64,000 nt of DNA from Strigamia acuminata (Eukaryota > Arthropoda > Chilopoda > Geophilomorpha > Linotaeniidae), in contig OX442324.1 in NCBI GenBank assembly GCA_949358305.1, positions 1,973,501 through 2,037,500 on the forward strand. Direction: 5' to 3'. The notes below the pieces were generated by a model, which saw only the letters and a program-made list of their open reading frames with translations, ran no database searches and was not told the DNA's origin. Positions 50,301-63,240 of this stretch are shown piece after piece. The position numbers and the translations under genes were made by a program. The stretch's first letter is position 1. Every line of letters starts with the position of its first letter.

Positions 50301-53300
50301 GTATACAAAAACGTCCTTGCCAAGACAAATTAAACTGTCGAATGATTGAAAGATCTATTTTTTATCCGCTCAAGGTCTTCTTTTTAACTTTTGAGTCTAA
50401 TTACGCAACGGACAGGACGCGAAAAGTTGTTTTAAAGTGATTTATTAACAATGAGTGAAGCGGAGTGAGATTTCTAAAAGATTTAATAGAAGCGTTGTTT
50501 TAATTATAATTCGGGTGTTGATAAGATCCGGTTTGGGATTGGATCTGATTCATGATTCGATAATCATCTAAATAAATTATGGTAGATGCAATTTGGAACA
50601 AATGGACCTATGTAATGAACATTTCAGATTTTTCCCCTCTTTGAAATGTCCAATTTTTTATTTATTTTTTTATTTATTTTTTTAAATATAATTTTCAAAA
50701 ACAAAAAAAATTTAAAGGAATTTAGTTTTGGGAAGTTTTTTTTTATTTGTTTATTTTTTGAATTTTTATGGTGGGATTTTATTTTCTTCTTTGTTTTGGT
50801 TTTGTTTCTTATTTAAATAATAATTTGTCAACTAAAAATGAAAATCTTTTGTTCCAAACCAGTATTATCCAGTTTGAAAAATTTCCATCAACAGTTTATG
50901 GCCTAAATTTTTCTTCCATTTTGGTGTCAGGCAAAAACTTCAATTTTTCGCCCACAGGATAAATTCATTTTGATCTTTTTTTTTTTTTATAATTTTTTTT
51001 TTATACACATGTATAAATAATAATTAATTAAAGATTTCAATATTATATCTGAATTAGATGTAGTTTAGTATTTTAAAATTAATATAATATAAAAATATAT
51101 ATATATATATATTGAAATACTTAATGGATATTGAGAAGAGAAAAATCTGAAATGAATATTAGTGAGAATGAATGCAATTGATGCATGGATTTCGATTGTT
51201 CGAATGTATAAATAAATAAATTAAATTTGTTTGTTGCACTAGTTGCAAAATGTTTCTGTCTTCAAGACACTCTTGTGAGTGATTCATACTTGTCCCACCC
51301 TGGGTCAGCAGTCGACTAGTCGAGCTGCTACTATCTTGTTATCTACTTACTTAAGAATGGTTTGAGTATATGCAATGTGGTAATACGAAGAAAAGAATAT
51401 GTGACATATACATGGCCTCGTAGAATGAATATATTTATTTTGAAAAAATATTCGTAATTAATATGGAATAACCGAAATTGGAGTTTGAATGAGAGCAACA
51501 TGTGGCCTGTTGTCAAGTTTGTGTACTGGCCAGGTAAGATTTCTTTTTCAATGGGTTACGTTAGGTAGATAGATACGTTTGGTCTAGATTTGTTGGTGTG
51601 TTGGGTTTTTTACATTAAACTTGTGCGGTAGTGTTGATTTTTTTTTCTTTTTCTTTTTCATTGGTTGATTTCGATCACTTCATATATTTTTAATTGGTGT
51701 GATTAGTATCATAATGGGATTGTTGATACGGCGGTCATTTGTTTAGATTATCGTGGTATTATTGTCTAACGCGATCAGGAAATATTTGATGAATATTTTT
51801 ATTTTTTTTATTTTAACATTGGGGATTATGCAGTCGGCAACTGTAATTCAGAACGTTATACATTCTTTCGCTTAATGATATCGTCTGCCATGATGAGTTA
51901 AATTTGGACCAAATTAACTGATCATTTAAAATTATAAGAGCTTTATTTCAATTCTTTATACTTTGGAATAGGAAATCGTGCGGGTTTTAACAGCTGTTTT
52001 ATTTTAATCAATCCTAGGTTTTTTTTATTTAATTTTTTTTATACGAATTTTGTTGGCCAAATTTATTCCGTTATGAGCAGTGGTTTTATTTTTTAAAAGG
52101 GAATCGTGCAGCCTCTAGCCTCGTAGCTGCAGCTTGCACAATTCTCATTATAAAATTGTAGTTTTTGAGCAGAGGGGTTTTATTTTCTTTCCTTTCTTCT
52201 AAGGGCGATAAAATCTACACAACCCAACTGTTTGGGCCATTCAAACAAGAAATTAAGGTGTAATCATTTGCTGAAATAATTGACCCATAAAGAAATCTCA
52301 TCTTAATTTATTAATTAAGACCTGAGTTGAATGTTTATTTTACTCTTCTTTTTATTGCAGTACAGTTTTTTCTTAAGATGGAAATCTGAGTTTATCAAAG
52401 TAAATAAAACGAGCAAAAGTACAATATTTACTTTTTTGGGTGATTGCAAGCTCTTTAGTTTTTTGCTGTGATTCAGAACAAACACGGGTGCTCTAGTTTA
52501 CATTGTATGGTTTATATTTAGGTATCTCCCTCATTTTCTAAATGTGTAGTTTTAAAAATTGCATGACCACCTGTTTTTTTTTATATGTATGGGTGACTTA
52601 CTACTGGAGATTCCAGTTGTTCCTCAGACTTTTCTGATTGGATACTGTTTCTAATGGCAGGAACATCTGCCATTCAGTCCTAACTGGGTTTTTTGAGGTT
52701 TCTTCAGTTCTTGGTGCAAATGCAAGGTTGGGTCGGCAAGAAAGTAGCCCCACAGAACGCTTCTCGCAAGGACTAATGGTCTGGGCAGGGATTGTGCAAG
52801 TTATTAGGGAGTTTCAGCAGCATTTTTCTGACAGGATAATTTGAACAGTCAATACAAAATTAGTTGAACTTAATAATGTGCTGCTGAAAAAATAGCAAGA
52901 GCTTTATTGGAGTGCTGTTTTTTTGCCAGATACATAAATGTATTGTCTAACCAGAACTTGCACTTAACTGCTGATCGGGTAATGGTAGTTTCTGAAAGGA
53001 GGTATAACATGTGGTATAACATGTATAACATGTATGGGTATGCCTATTAGGTGTCTATACAGTTTATGCTGTATGGGAAAGCACATGAACTGTAGCTATT
53101 GCTTAACTGGAATGTTATTGTCATTGTGAATCAGCTTTTGGCGTTGACAATAGTAATGAATAATGATGAAATAGGCAAAAGTTTCTGTTATTGGGTATGA
53201 AAAACTTATTTTAACCCTAGCATTTTTATTGCTTTCCTCTTAGAGTGACTAATTTTTCTCACTTTTCTGTTATTTTTCTTGTTTATCTTTATCTGTTAAT

Positions 53301-56300
53301 TATTGAATCTTTGTGTTGCAATATGCAAGCAATATGAACCTTTGTAGACCCTAGGCACTTTAATTTCTGGAGGACACTTTTCAAAATTAATGAAAAATCC
53401 TAAATAAGAAAAAAAATGCAATCTACAAGTACCTTAAAGGCCCCAGGCACTGTGCCTACTCTGCATAATGGATAAAACGGCCCTGAATGTGAAAATGCGA
53501 TGAAATATTTTTATTGGCTGTTAATTAATACGCTAACACATGAAGTCCAGCAGAAATGATACAACTACTTACTATTCTTTCTTTCCTAATAATTATTGAC
53601 ACTCAAATTATCTCTTTTTAACTTATTTCTAAAAATTATGTATTTGTTGCATTGGAGTGTGCAGACAGGAATTTTTCAGTTTGATTGTGGCATCAAGATA
53701 CTGGGTGCAGACTGTACATTGTATAAAGTGATTTTATGAACACATTTACAGTCTGTGCCTGGACTCTTGATGCCGAGTTAAAGATGCGAGTTTCTTTTCG
53801 TGCGCATTACCACACAACAGTTAATGGTGTCTTTTTTTGCGTTCAAATAAACAGTAGGCGCGTTCAAAGTTAGTTTTTACGGTTTTGATAAACGGATTGG
53901 ACATCAAAAAACAGCCAAAAACCATTAGCAAAAACCATTAGCAAAAACCACCAAAAACCAAAACCACGACTGAAGTGGTTTATGAATCGATTTATGCCAG
54001 GTTTTGGTCTTTACAATCAAATTCTAAATGAACGCCTTGAAAGTTAGCTTGACAATCAGACTTTCAAGTGTCATAAACACTTTCAGGCGAAGCATCCATC
54101 TTTCAAAATGTGAGTAAACGCTAAATTATATTTAAATAAGGGGGTCACAACCACATTTCGTTGGTTAAACTTAGCCAACGATGGTTTGCTATCGTGCCAT
54201 AAAACGATACAACAAACGAGCCGTAAAAACGAACAAATTTACGGTTAGGCACGTTTTTGCATACTATCTTGGCAGTTTATATAAACTGCATAAACGGTAT
54301 AAAGCAAAACTTTGAACGCACCTAGTGCTATTGCCCGTTGTATTCATTCTTTGTTGTTTGTTTTAGTTTGGTGTTTAAGGTGTTTCGTGTAATTTTGCTA
54401 TCGTGGATGCCCACAACCGAATTGCGCATCCTCTTTAGCAATTGTATTGTATTGTATGTCTAAGCAATTTTAAAATTGTTTTTCCAAAACAGTTCGTATA
54501 CAGGACTGCAATTTTCGTAGATATGAGTTTAACATGTGTGTTACTCAACTCTCCTAAGAAATAAGTGCCAGAAAGTGCAATAGGGGTTTTCCAAAAGAGG
54601 TGTCCAAGTTGGGTTGTTGTTTGTCAACCAATCACGCACTCATTGAATCGGGTCACTGTCCCACACAGCGATAGAATGTCTTAAGGACAACTTTCGGATA
54701 TTGCGATCTACTGAATGTCGAAACAAATCCTCATTATGTTTAAAAGTTTCAACGAAGCAAATGATTAGGATGTTTGACCGCAACAAGCAAGAAAAAGGGG
54801 TCTCGGAGCAACTTAAATGTAAAATTAAAATCAATCTAAACGTTTGAAATGTGTCGAATTTTTCGCCCATTGATCAGTTTGTATGTCACCGTATGCACAG
54901 TACATTCATACAACATCGGGAGCGGCTCAAACTTTATTCAGGTCAGGGACAAGTAAAAAAAAGAAATTGTTTTGCATTGGCGATATCACTTTTTTGATCC
55001 CTTCAGACATCCCAAAGATGCCACACTTTAATATCCGTAGTATATAGCCTTAGGATATTGTATTTTGGGATATCAGGCCAGCCCTTAGGGCTAGCGGTGA
55101 ACCAGGAGGTTGCCTTGGGCCTTGGGCTCGTACAACTTTGCAATCCCTATTTTTTTTTAATATTATGGATATAGTACAGTGAACTCTCTCTAGATCGGGC
55201 ATAGGCGGGTCCATTAAAAAGTGCCCGGTCTAGAGAGGGTTTTAGCATTGGCTCGTATTAAAGTCTGTTTCGGTGTAAGTATGGCACTCCTCCTATTGGC
55301 TAATGGGATATGCAGCACTCCCATTGGCTGGAGGCCACAACAATAGTATTACCTATGTATAACTCTGTGAACTATTCTTTTGTTATGTGGCGTAGTCAAT
55401 GGGGATGCTATATATCTCATTAGCCAATAGGAGGAGTGCCATACTTGCACTGAAACAGTCAAACAGACTTTAGACGGGTTCCAAACGGGTTCCTGGTCTA
55501 GAGGGAGTCAGTCCACTGTCGCTGCGTTTGAAAAGTCATTTAGACTATACTCTAGTTGCAGTCAAAAAGGCACTTTACAATCTGTACTCCCATTGGTCGA
55601 GCCAGTTTACTGGTGTAGTGATTCGGAAAAGTAGACCCAAACATCAAAATTGCATTACAAAAATTCAAAATTGTTTACTATCCAGACATAGTAACCAATA
55701 AACATAACAAACATGAGTTTGACATTTTTATATGCTTACAACTTCATTTCAATGATGGAAATAACATTTTTTTAATAAGAAAAATCTAAATAATATTAAC
55801 TAAACTAGTCATAACAAGCACAACAATAAATAAAAATCAAAACTACTTCTCCTAGTAGTAGTATACAGTCTGGAGTTAGTAATAAACTGGCTCGACCAAT
55901 GGGAGTACAGATTGTAAAGTGCCTTTTTGACTGCAACTAGAGTATACACAACATTTTTAATTGTCGCAAGATTGTCTTGATCCGACTTGAAAAATCGGCA
56001 GCCGATTTTGTCTGTTTTCAGTCACAGTTATTTCAAATACACTTTTTAAATTTATTACCTTTAAATGACCTCTATTGTTTAAATGACTGTCTAAAGGCTG
56101 CAAAGCGAATTTTTAATTTTTAATTTTTAATTCACAAATATAAACTAGCCTTAGATCTCCATACATACCTTGTTCACACCAGAAAGCTTGGAATTTAAAT
56201 CTAGTTCTGGATGATTTAGCCAATGTGTTCGCACCATGAATCAAAAATCCACATATCTAGGCTAGCATCAGCCAATAGACAATCAACCGACCATACTGCA

Positions 56301-59300
56301 CAGGGAATTGTGGGAAGTGACATTGGTAGTTATCTAGTTCTTTGGCGATTATCTAGTTCACCCAAATGAATTAGAATTATCTAGTTTAAAATTTTTTAAA
56401 CTAGATAAATTTGGGCTAGATGCGTTCGCACCAAGAACCAGAACTAGATTTAAACTTTGGTCTAGCCCAATCTTTCTGGTGCGAACGGAGAATTAGACTG
56501 GTTTAAGTGCGATTAAGCAGACCAAATGACTTTTCAAATGCTGCTATAGGGAGGATTTTTTGCATCCCAGGCAAAGCACACATTTGGCATCATTTGTATG
56601 ACATGTAAGGCCCATGCATACAATATAAAGGTATAACACAGCACATTTGCCTAGGTACGGCTCTTATTATGGACCATAGCAAGCAGCAGGTCCTGCTTCG
56701 GCCTTCGGACCACGTCGAGCTTTAAAAGTTGCGTAATGTATCAAGAAATATCGAATTGAAAATACGACTGTTCCAGTTGGGTCCAGGACATCACTAGACA
56801 ATATGATAGATAATCCTACAGACATCAAGCGCTGTGTGGGACTTAACGTTTTAATCACCATTTTTGAAGCTTCCTACTGTCACGCAATTCTATCACTAAA
56901 TTTACACGACAGGAGATTTTTTTGCACTCGCATTCGTTTAGTCTCGTTAATATGGTCTCTGCGTTCTGGTAGGTTTGCCTGCTTAGCACGCACGCGCAGT
57001 ACTAAAAATTCGATTGTTTTAGGAATGATTAATTGTCTCGGCGACAGATGTCATAAAATTGTCTGCAATGTAAATGGTAGTGCAAGTTAGCGGTTTTTTT
57101 GCTGTGAAACATTTTGTAAAAGTAGAAAACGCAGCTGGGCATACGCATACAGTCTGAATTTGATTTCTTGCATGAGGGCAATGTAAGGTTTGCTTTTTGC
57201 TGGCATGGTAGTATTGCGCAGTTCGGTTTATGGGACTAGACTGTAAGTATGAGACAACAACTAGAACTTGGTTTTAGAAATGCCCATTTTTAACATCATT
57301 ATTCAATTGTACATTTTTTTCCACATTTCTCCAACAGTTCAAACTGAAATGTCACCAGACAGTGGCTATGCAACAATACCTTCAGATGCTACTCTAAAGC
57401 AATCTCAACAAGTGTTACAGGCAACACAACAGTCGCAACACTTTATACCTACAACAACTCAAGTGACAATGCCTCAGTCAAACCAACCGCAAGCTCCTTA
57501 CTTTTCTTCGCAAAATAACAACCAAGTAAGTGCTTTCCCTCCCTCCTTTTTTTCTGCTAGTGTCCTGGTCATGTCGACGCAACGAAGACGCCGAGAAATG
57601 TTTCCGGTCCACAAAGCATCCGGTTCTATTGTTTAAGCTGGGGTTGGGATGGGGAAATTAGAGTTTGGCATATTTTGGAGACGTGAATCATGTTTTTAGT
57701 TAGTTAATTGATCTAAAGGTGCACCACTTTTGATTTTATGTGTTAGTTTTCAATTTCACGTATTATTTGCCACACCTACTGTGGCTACATTGAAAAATAG
57801 GTTGTGAGGAATCAGGATGGAATGGATGGTGCATGATCGGCCAGACCACTCAACTTAACGCTGTAATCAAAAAACTCAATTTTTTTTGTGCGATATAACT
57901 TGGGCAAAGTGTTTTGTCTTGTTGCTGAAAGCACTTTGGGTAATTAAGGGGTTAGGTATTTTAGATTGTAGTTATAATTATGGAAGATTCTATTTTTATA
58001 GTTGTGCAACAAATAGAGTAAGCAGGATTTAGTTGGTGGACGTTGGCACATTTTTTCCTTGTTTTGGTCGTTTTTTTTTGCTTCGATTTCCTTTTCAATT
58101 GAAGTCTTATTGGAGGTTCTAATAGCAATCGAATCAAACTAACTTGTAATATGCTATGAATGATGCTGTTGATCTGCTGCTGCTGCTGCTGCTGTTGTTG
58201 TTGTGAGAGCAATATATCTTACAAAGGATTGTTAAATGAGTGTGCACATAATGAGTTTTAAATCAGCCGCCATTTTTTAAGTTAGATCGAGACAGGCTTG
58301 AGTGAAGCTGTGTAATGTAGGCTAGGTAATAGACTAGGTGTGTTTTCCGCTTTTCTGATTCGCCCAATTTGAATAATTAGTTGTATTTAAAAAATATTTC
58401 TGTTGCCTATACCGAGTGAGTGATGACATTTTTTCTTTTCTTTTTCTTTTGTTTTATTTTATAGGCATACCAACAGACTCAACCCTATCCTAATCAGACG
58501 AGCGGGGCAAATCAGCAATTACCAACTAGCCAGGCTCAATCGACTCAACAACAGTATCATCAATTCCAAAACTTTCTACCACAAAATTTTCTTCCTCAGC
58601 AGCAGCAACAGCAGCAGCAGCAGCCGCAGCAGGCGCAGCAGCAGCCGCAGCAGCAGCAGCAGCCGCCACAACAACAACAACAACAACCACAACAACAGCA
58701 GATTTATCCTCCCACTCACAGTTGTCCTCAGTTTCAACCTTACCTTCAGGTAGGCACTCGATCGAATAGGATGTAGGATGTAGGTGTAGCGAAACGAGAC
58801 GTTGATTAGTAATGCCCTCGCGTACTGCCGCTTTAACATTTGTATCTAATAATGCATCTGTTGCTCATTCTAATCATGTCCTTAATCCCCCTTCGCTACA
58901 GCCAACCAGTGCAACGTTACAAACGCCCGGCCATCCAGCAATGACTCCCAATTTGCAAACGAGTTTCTCGGCCAGCCAATCTATGAATCTACACAACTCG
59001 GCCGTTCAGTTTCCTCAAGGGCAAGTTCACATGTCAGTTCCGCAGTTCCAGCAGCAAACCGTCGTCATGGCCTCGTCCCAAGCCCAAGCTCAAGCCCAAG
59101 CTCAAGCTCAAGCCCAAGCTCAAGCTCAAGCGCAGAACGTGCCGGCCGTGAACGGAGCGTCGGCGTCGGCAATGCATTCGATCGCCGCAAGATGCAATTC
59201 TCCGCCCCACCAGGCCGCTTTCACTCAAGACATGGCGCACTTGCAGCAGTTCTTGGCCCCGGACACCGGTCAGCAAGTGCAGGCCAATATTCTGTACTGC

Positions 59301-62300
59301 AACAAAAGCCCCCAGACGTCCACTCCCGGCCTCACCCCCGGCGCCGGCCTCATGCAGGTGTCGCAAGCGCCGTTGATCCAGCAACATCTCGCGGACCAGT
59401 CGTCGATGAGCATGCCGCCCTTTTCCGCCATGCCGCAAGCAAACGTGATGCCGCTGCAGTTGCCGTTGCCGTTGGCGCAGACGTGCGACGCGGACGGGAA
59501 CATGCTCGTGGAACCGCTGCTGCCCCTCGGCAAACTGGACGTGATGCCCACGCACTCGGTGATCCCGTCGCCGTGCGGGGTGCCGATGAGTCTTCCGCCG
59601 GTCTCCTACACGCAGCAAGCAACCGTCACGCAATGCACTGCACACTCGCACGTGGCCATGGCGGTGCCGCTGTCCGCCACCGACTTCCAGATGTCGCAGG
59701 CCGGCAGCCTCATCTACAACACCGCGCCGGCGAACGCGAGCACGCAGCCCGTGTGCGCCTACACCATGTCGCAGCAGACGATCCAGATGCACCAGCAGCC
59801 GGTGCCGTTCGTGCCGTCCTTGCAATCCAGTGCGGCGCCCACGCAGTTACCCACGCAGTTGCAGCTGGTGCAGGGAAGCGCGCCTCCCCTGCACGTCAAC
59901 TACCAGGCGGTCAACATGACGCCGCAAACGTCGCGAAGTTTCCAGCCCGGCGACCGGTCGTCGATCCCTTCGTCGCCGACGAGCGTCGTTCTGCCGCCGT
60001 CGTTTCCACTAAGCCCGGGCGGTTCCCTGGTGCAATACCTCACGCTTGACAATAGCAATAGCCAATCGTCCAAGCCCAGTGCGGGCAGCTACGAAACCGG
60101 CTTTGTTGCCTCCTCGACTAACCAATCCGGAGACATGAACATTCCCCACGCTTATATCCAGCAACAGTTGTTATTGCTTCAGTCGGCGCAGGCCAATGCC
60201 AATAATCCTCCCCCAGATGAAGGTGTTCAAATGTCTGATATAATTGGCATGCCGCTTAAAATGTATAACAAGTTGCCTACAGATGTGCAAGGAGGTGACG
60301 GTTTGCCATCACCAGTATCTGTGAATGAAGCTTGTGTGCAGCCAAACCAGAATGCTCTAATTGAAGGAAATGTTGTCCCGCAGGTACCTGCATTATCACA
60401 GGTATTCTCAGTTCTCACAATGCTCACTCTTCTTTGTTCTGGTCACTACAACACTGAACACACACACACCCACAGCACACAGCACACAGCACGTTTGCAT
60501 GTCCTCATCAGATCAATGATCCTCTATCAGCTTTTCGCTTTTCGCTTTGATTCAGTTCAGTTCAGTTCTAAACGAAAATGACATTTCAATGAGTAGTTGT
60601 TATTATGTTAGGGGGTATTTTTCACGACGACGTAACATAACCCACCTCATCAGAACACCTGCTGGCAATCTTTGTCAGTTTGTCAAAAATACAATACAGT
60701 ACAAGTTGTAACTGAGATTGGCTGGTTTCAACTTTCAATTTCTGCAATAAACAATAGAAAATAACTAGTGAGAACGTTATGTTACGTTGTGTTAATTCCA
60801 CCTTTCAATGTTTCTTGTTAGTGATTTGTAGACGTCACACGACAGACGAGGAAATTGAATCCACACAATTATCATGAAATCAGTAATGAAATGCAAACCG
60901 TTGCGTGATGCGTTTTGCCTGTTTGGTGCGAGTCTTTGGTCTATCGGTGATGTCTGCAAATGGGCGAATCAATTTACTGACAGCAACACACTTAAGATCC
61001 TTAGCAAGGGAGAAATAGGGCCAGCAATAAGGTTACTGTTACTGATAGATCATGTTTGAGTTTGCACAGGGTGTTCGGTTTCATCCAATGTATTTAGTTT
61101 TAGGATTTGATTTGATTAATTGGGAGGTTGTTTTATTATTATTATTATTATTATTTTTATTGTTTTTATTATTTTGCTACTTCTCTCTAGGTTAGATTTT
61201 AGCTTATGTTTGGGGGACGAAATTTCCGTGTACGAATTCAACAGAACTAGGCGCATTCACAAATGTTTGACTTGCAGTTCAACACGTTTTGTTGGTTGAG
61301 TGTAGTGTAGTGCAGTGCGCATGCCCACTGCGGCTGAAAACAGACTACCTAAATGGACTGCCATTTTCGAAATGAGATCCAGACGAGCAGTTTAAAAAGC
61401 AGTTTTTAATTGAGTTGTTTAAAATGGTGTTTAGTCCAAATGAGTTTATGAATGCGCCTACTATACGAATATACGGAGTAATATTTGATCGGAATTGTTA
61501 GGAAAATGCTGAAGTTGAAAGTTAAAATTGAGCTACTTTAATTGTATTGTATCTAGCGAACTTGTAGTTTTAAGGCGTTTTGAATGTCATACTCATACAA
61601 TAGCATTTCAGTTTTAGTTTTATGTTTTGCTCTAGCTTTATTTTTAATGCAAAACGATCAATTGAGTTGGAATATTTAAAATGAATTTGTTTGTTTCAGA
61701 GTGGTCTGAATGATGTACAAACTTCAGTTAGCCATTCAGAGGGTTTGTATGCAACACAAACTTTATCGTCTATCGATAGCTTGTCACAAGGACTTTCTGA
61801 TGCTAAATCAGATAGGTAAGTTGCCCACGTACGAGTAGACTAAGTGATGCAAGCACTAATTTAAATGCATGACGTGATAAGTTTTAGCAGTGGCGTAAAG
61901 TGAGTGAGAGAGAGAGAGAGAGTACAGGTATCCTTCGAATTACGCGGTTAATCGGTTACGTGAAATCGGTGCTAATGGCGACACCACTCTATTTTTTTTT
62001 TTTTTTTTCCTCAATTTCCTGGAATAAAATAAACAATAATACAGTTTGCGTCATTTAATTTTTCTTTGACGATTCTGACCGAGTTCGTAACTTAATTGTT
62101 ATTATTTCTTTTTCTATATTTTTTTATTTTAGTTGCACTTGCACAGCTACAGATTCAGCTGGAGAATTTAGTGAATCTGATAAAGAGAAGAAAATGGAGA
62201 AGAAAAAGGCGTCGAAGCGCAAGAAGACGCAAGAAAGGTTACCCAAATTGACCGTGCTAAATGTCGACGGAATGGTGGTGGAATGCCATTTGGAATCGAC

Positions 62301-63240
62301 CAAACAAAGAACCGTCACTTTTAAATTTGACGTGAGCGACCTTGTGCCTGGCGACATCGCGAATAATTTGGTATTGTTTAGATTTTTGTGTTTTCATGTA
62401 ACCGTTTGTGACGTGAAATGAAATTGTTTAGGTTGTGTCGAACTTGCTACCAGAACAGTACGCCGATTTCTTGAATGAACAGATCCAAGAAATCGTTCGA
62501 CAAGTTAAAGAAAACCCAACGAAAATACCATCGTTGAACTACGAAATATTGACTAGTCCTAATTCACAACGAAAAAACTCGACGCGGAGAAGCCAAGGCC
62601 GAGACATGGATCCCGAGAAGGTGAGTTTGAAGTTTACAAGAGAAAAGATTAAATGTTTGATTTCAACTTTTTTTTTTTTAGATGTCGTCGAATGAGGAAG
62701 TTGGTGTTCAAAGTTCTCCCATACGAAAACTCAGTCAAACATCTGCATCTAATGTTCCAGTTTTGCAACCGGCAATCTCAACGGCAGCTCAACAGGTACG
62801 AGAGAAATTTCGAGAGAAGGAAGAAAGGGAAAGAGAAAGAAAAAGAAAAAGCAAAAGAAAAAGCAAAAGAATAGCCTACTGTATTTCTTACCGTAGGTCT
62901 CTCGATTTGTTTGATTTTTGGAAAATTAAGCGTGCAATTTCTCGTTGCAAAGTCTGAAATTTGGTAGCAATCGAGGGATCCTTACTGTATATTTGGTATG
63001 CACGTGCACCTGAGAGTCGATCCAAATTGAGCAGTAGTTGGACGTCGTCGTTATTTTTTTTTTTGCCCTAGTTGTGATGCATGGCTGATGTGATGTGTTC
63101 AATTGTCTGTTTATTATTTTGCTTGCTTATACTTTTAGCCGTTAAAGTTGACACGCTTCGTTGTCAGCCCTGTGCACGAACTACACACAGTTGTTGATTC
63201 CTGTGCAAGGTCATTTGTTACATCAGATGTACAAACTCAG
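42831..63240 (+). CDS. WNK: WNK (with-no-lysine) serine/threonine kinase, 3' end beyond window
   Basis: Fifteen exons: 42831-43538, 44389-44561, 45210-45430, 45600-45757, 46045-46133, 47539-47767, 49485-49677, 57338-57525, 58465-58749, 58902-60401, 61700-61815, 62133-62370, 62432-62620, 62682-62795 and 63139-63240. They make 1501 codons in one frame. The kinase domain starts near residue 205. [11 protein letters not shown] supplies the catalytic K216 in the glycine loop, and C233 (VAWC) replaces the usual lysine, the defining WNK feature. HRDLKCDN (D332), DLGLATL (D351, with chloride-site L352/L354) and the loop [12 protein letters not shown] (S361, S365) follow. A CCT1/PF2-like domain lies near 487-560, a Gln/Ala-rich region (poly-Q 58599-58700, (QA)n 59081-59135) in the middle, CCT2 near 1322-1400, and an RFVV motif (1473-1476) of the RFxV type that binds OSR1/SPAK. 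WNKs act upstream of OSR1/SPAK on cation-chloride cotransporters. Start ATG is the first in its exon; an upstream coding exon is not excluded. Confidence 0.95.
44333..44368. repeat. Long poly(T) tract next to WNK exon 2
   Basis: An uninterrupted run of about 35 T, about 20 bp upstream of the exon acceptor. Confidence 0.9.
47163..47215 (+). mobile_element. Solo arm of the 'GCGTTYGAAAAGTCATTTAG' element family
   Basis: GCGTTCGAAAAGTCATTTAG then TCTGGTTTGTCTAATTTAAA matches the arms of the element at 55520-56544. No partner arm is close by. Located in the 1.4-kb WNK intron 46134-47538. Confidence 0.5.
53670..53800. mobile_element. Two outward-facing ends of the 'GGTATCTTGATGCC' MITE family
   Basis: A right end (GGCATCAAGATACTGGGTGC then AGACTG) is followed about 30 bp later by a left end (CAGTCTGTGCCTGGACTCTT then GATGCCGAG). 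Their partners were not found. Confidence 0.5.
53856..54323. mobile_element. MITE with AGGYGCGTTCAAAGTT termini and AGT target duplication
   Basis: AGGCGCGTTCAAAGTTAG faces CTTTGAACGCACCT (one mismatch). Flanks are AGT at 53853-53855 and AGT at 54324-54326. The interior holds tandem ATTAGCAAAAACC units. Size 468 bp. Confidence 0.7.
55175..55519. mobile_element. Palindromic MITE, mariner-like ends
   Basis: TACAGTGAACTCTCTCTAGA faces CCTGGTCTAGAGGGAGTCAG then TCCACTGT. A second inner inverted repeat is ATGGCACTCCTCCTATTGGC / GCCAATAGGAGGAGTGCCAT. Confidence 0.65.
55546..55946. mobile_element. Foldback element with 64-bp perfect arms
   Basis: Arms start TATACTCTAGTTGCAGTCAA and run about 64 bp without mismatch in the inverted copy ending TTGACTGCAACTAGAGTATA. 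Identical arms imply a young insertion. TA/TATA borders fit a mariner-type target. Confidence 0.85.
56172..56486. mobile_element. Imperfect foldback element
   Basis: GTTCACACCAGAAAGCTTGG...AAATCTAGTTCTGG faces CCAGAACTAGATTTAAACTT...CTTTCTGGTGCGAAC with indels. Repeated CTAGTT/AACTAG motifs fill the interior. Confidence 0.6.
58599..58700 (+). repeat. CAG/CAA-rich polyglutamine tract in WNK exon 9
   Basis: CAG and CAA codons with some CCG/CCA/GCG, giving Gln runs broken by Pro and Ala. A (CAGCAG)n mirror lies in the intron near 58170-58200 on the other strand. Confidence 0.9.
61249..61459. mobile_element. MITE with AGGCGCATTCAYAAA termini and ACT target duplication
   Basis: AGGCGCATTCACAAATG faces CATAAACTCATT-like sequence ending TTTATGAATGCGCCT. 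ACT at 61246-61248 and again at 61460-61462. Same terminal motif as 53856-54323; related copies at 29754-29930 and about 58236-58350. Confidence 0.75.

Larger units (their letters stand above)
55520..56544. mobile_element. Outer inverted-repeat element carrying two nested foldbacks
   Basis: GCTGCGTTTGAAAAGTCATT at the left faces AATGACTTTTCAAATGCTGC at the right. The same arm occurs alone at 47163. Elements at 55546-55946 and 56172-56486 lie inside. Confidence 0.6.
49678..57337 (+). other. 7.7-kb WNK intron
   Basis: The longest WNK intron, without exon-like sequence. It contains an AT-rich tract (50.6-51.1 kb), element arms near 53.7 kb, the element at 53856-54323 and the nested cluster 55175-56544. 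Confidence 0.7.

Noticed and set aside
59034-60049. Open frames on both strands across WNK exon 10
   Set aside because: By-products of GC-rich Gln/Ala/Pro codons. Only the + frame joins neighbouring exons in phase.
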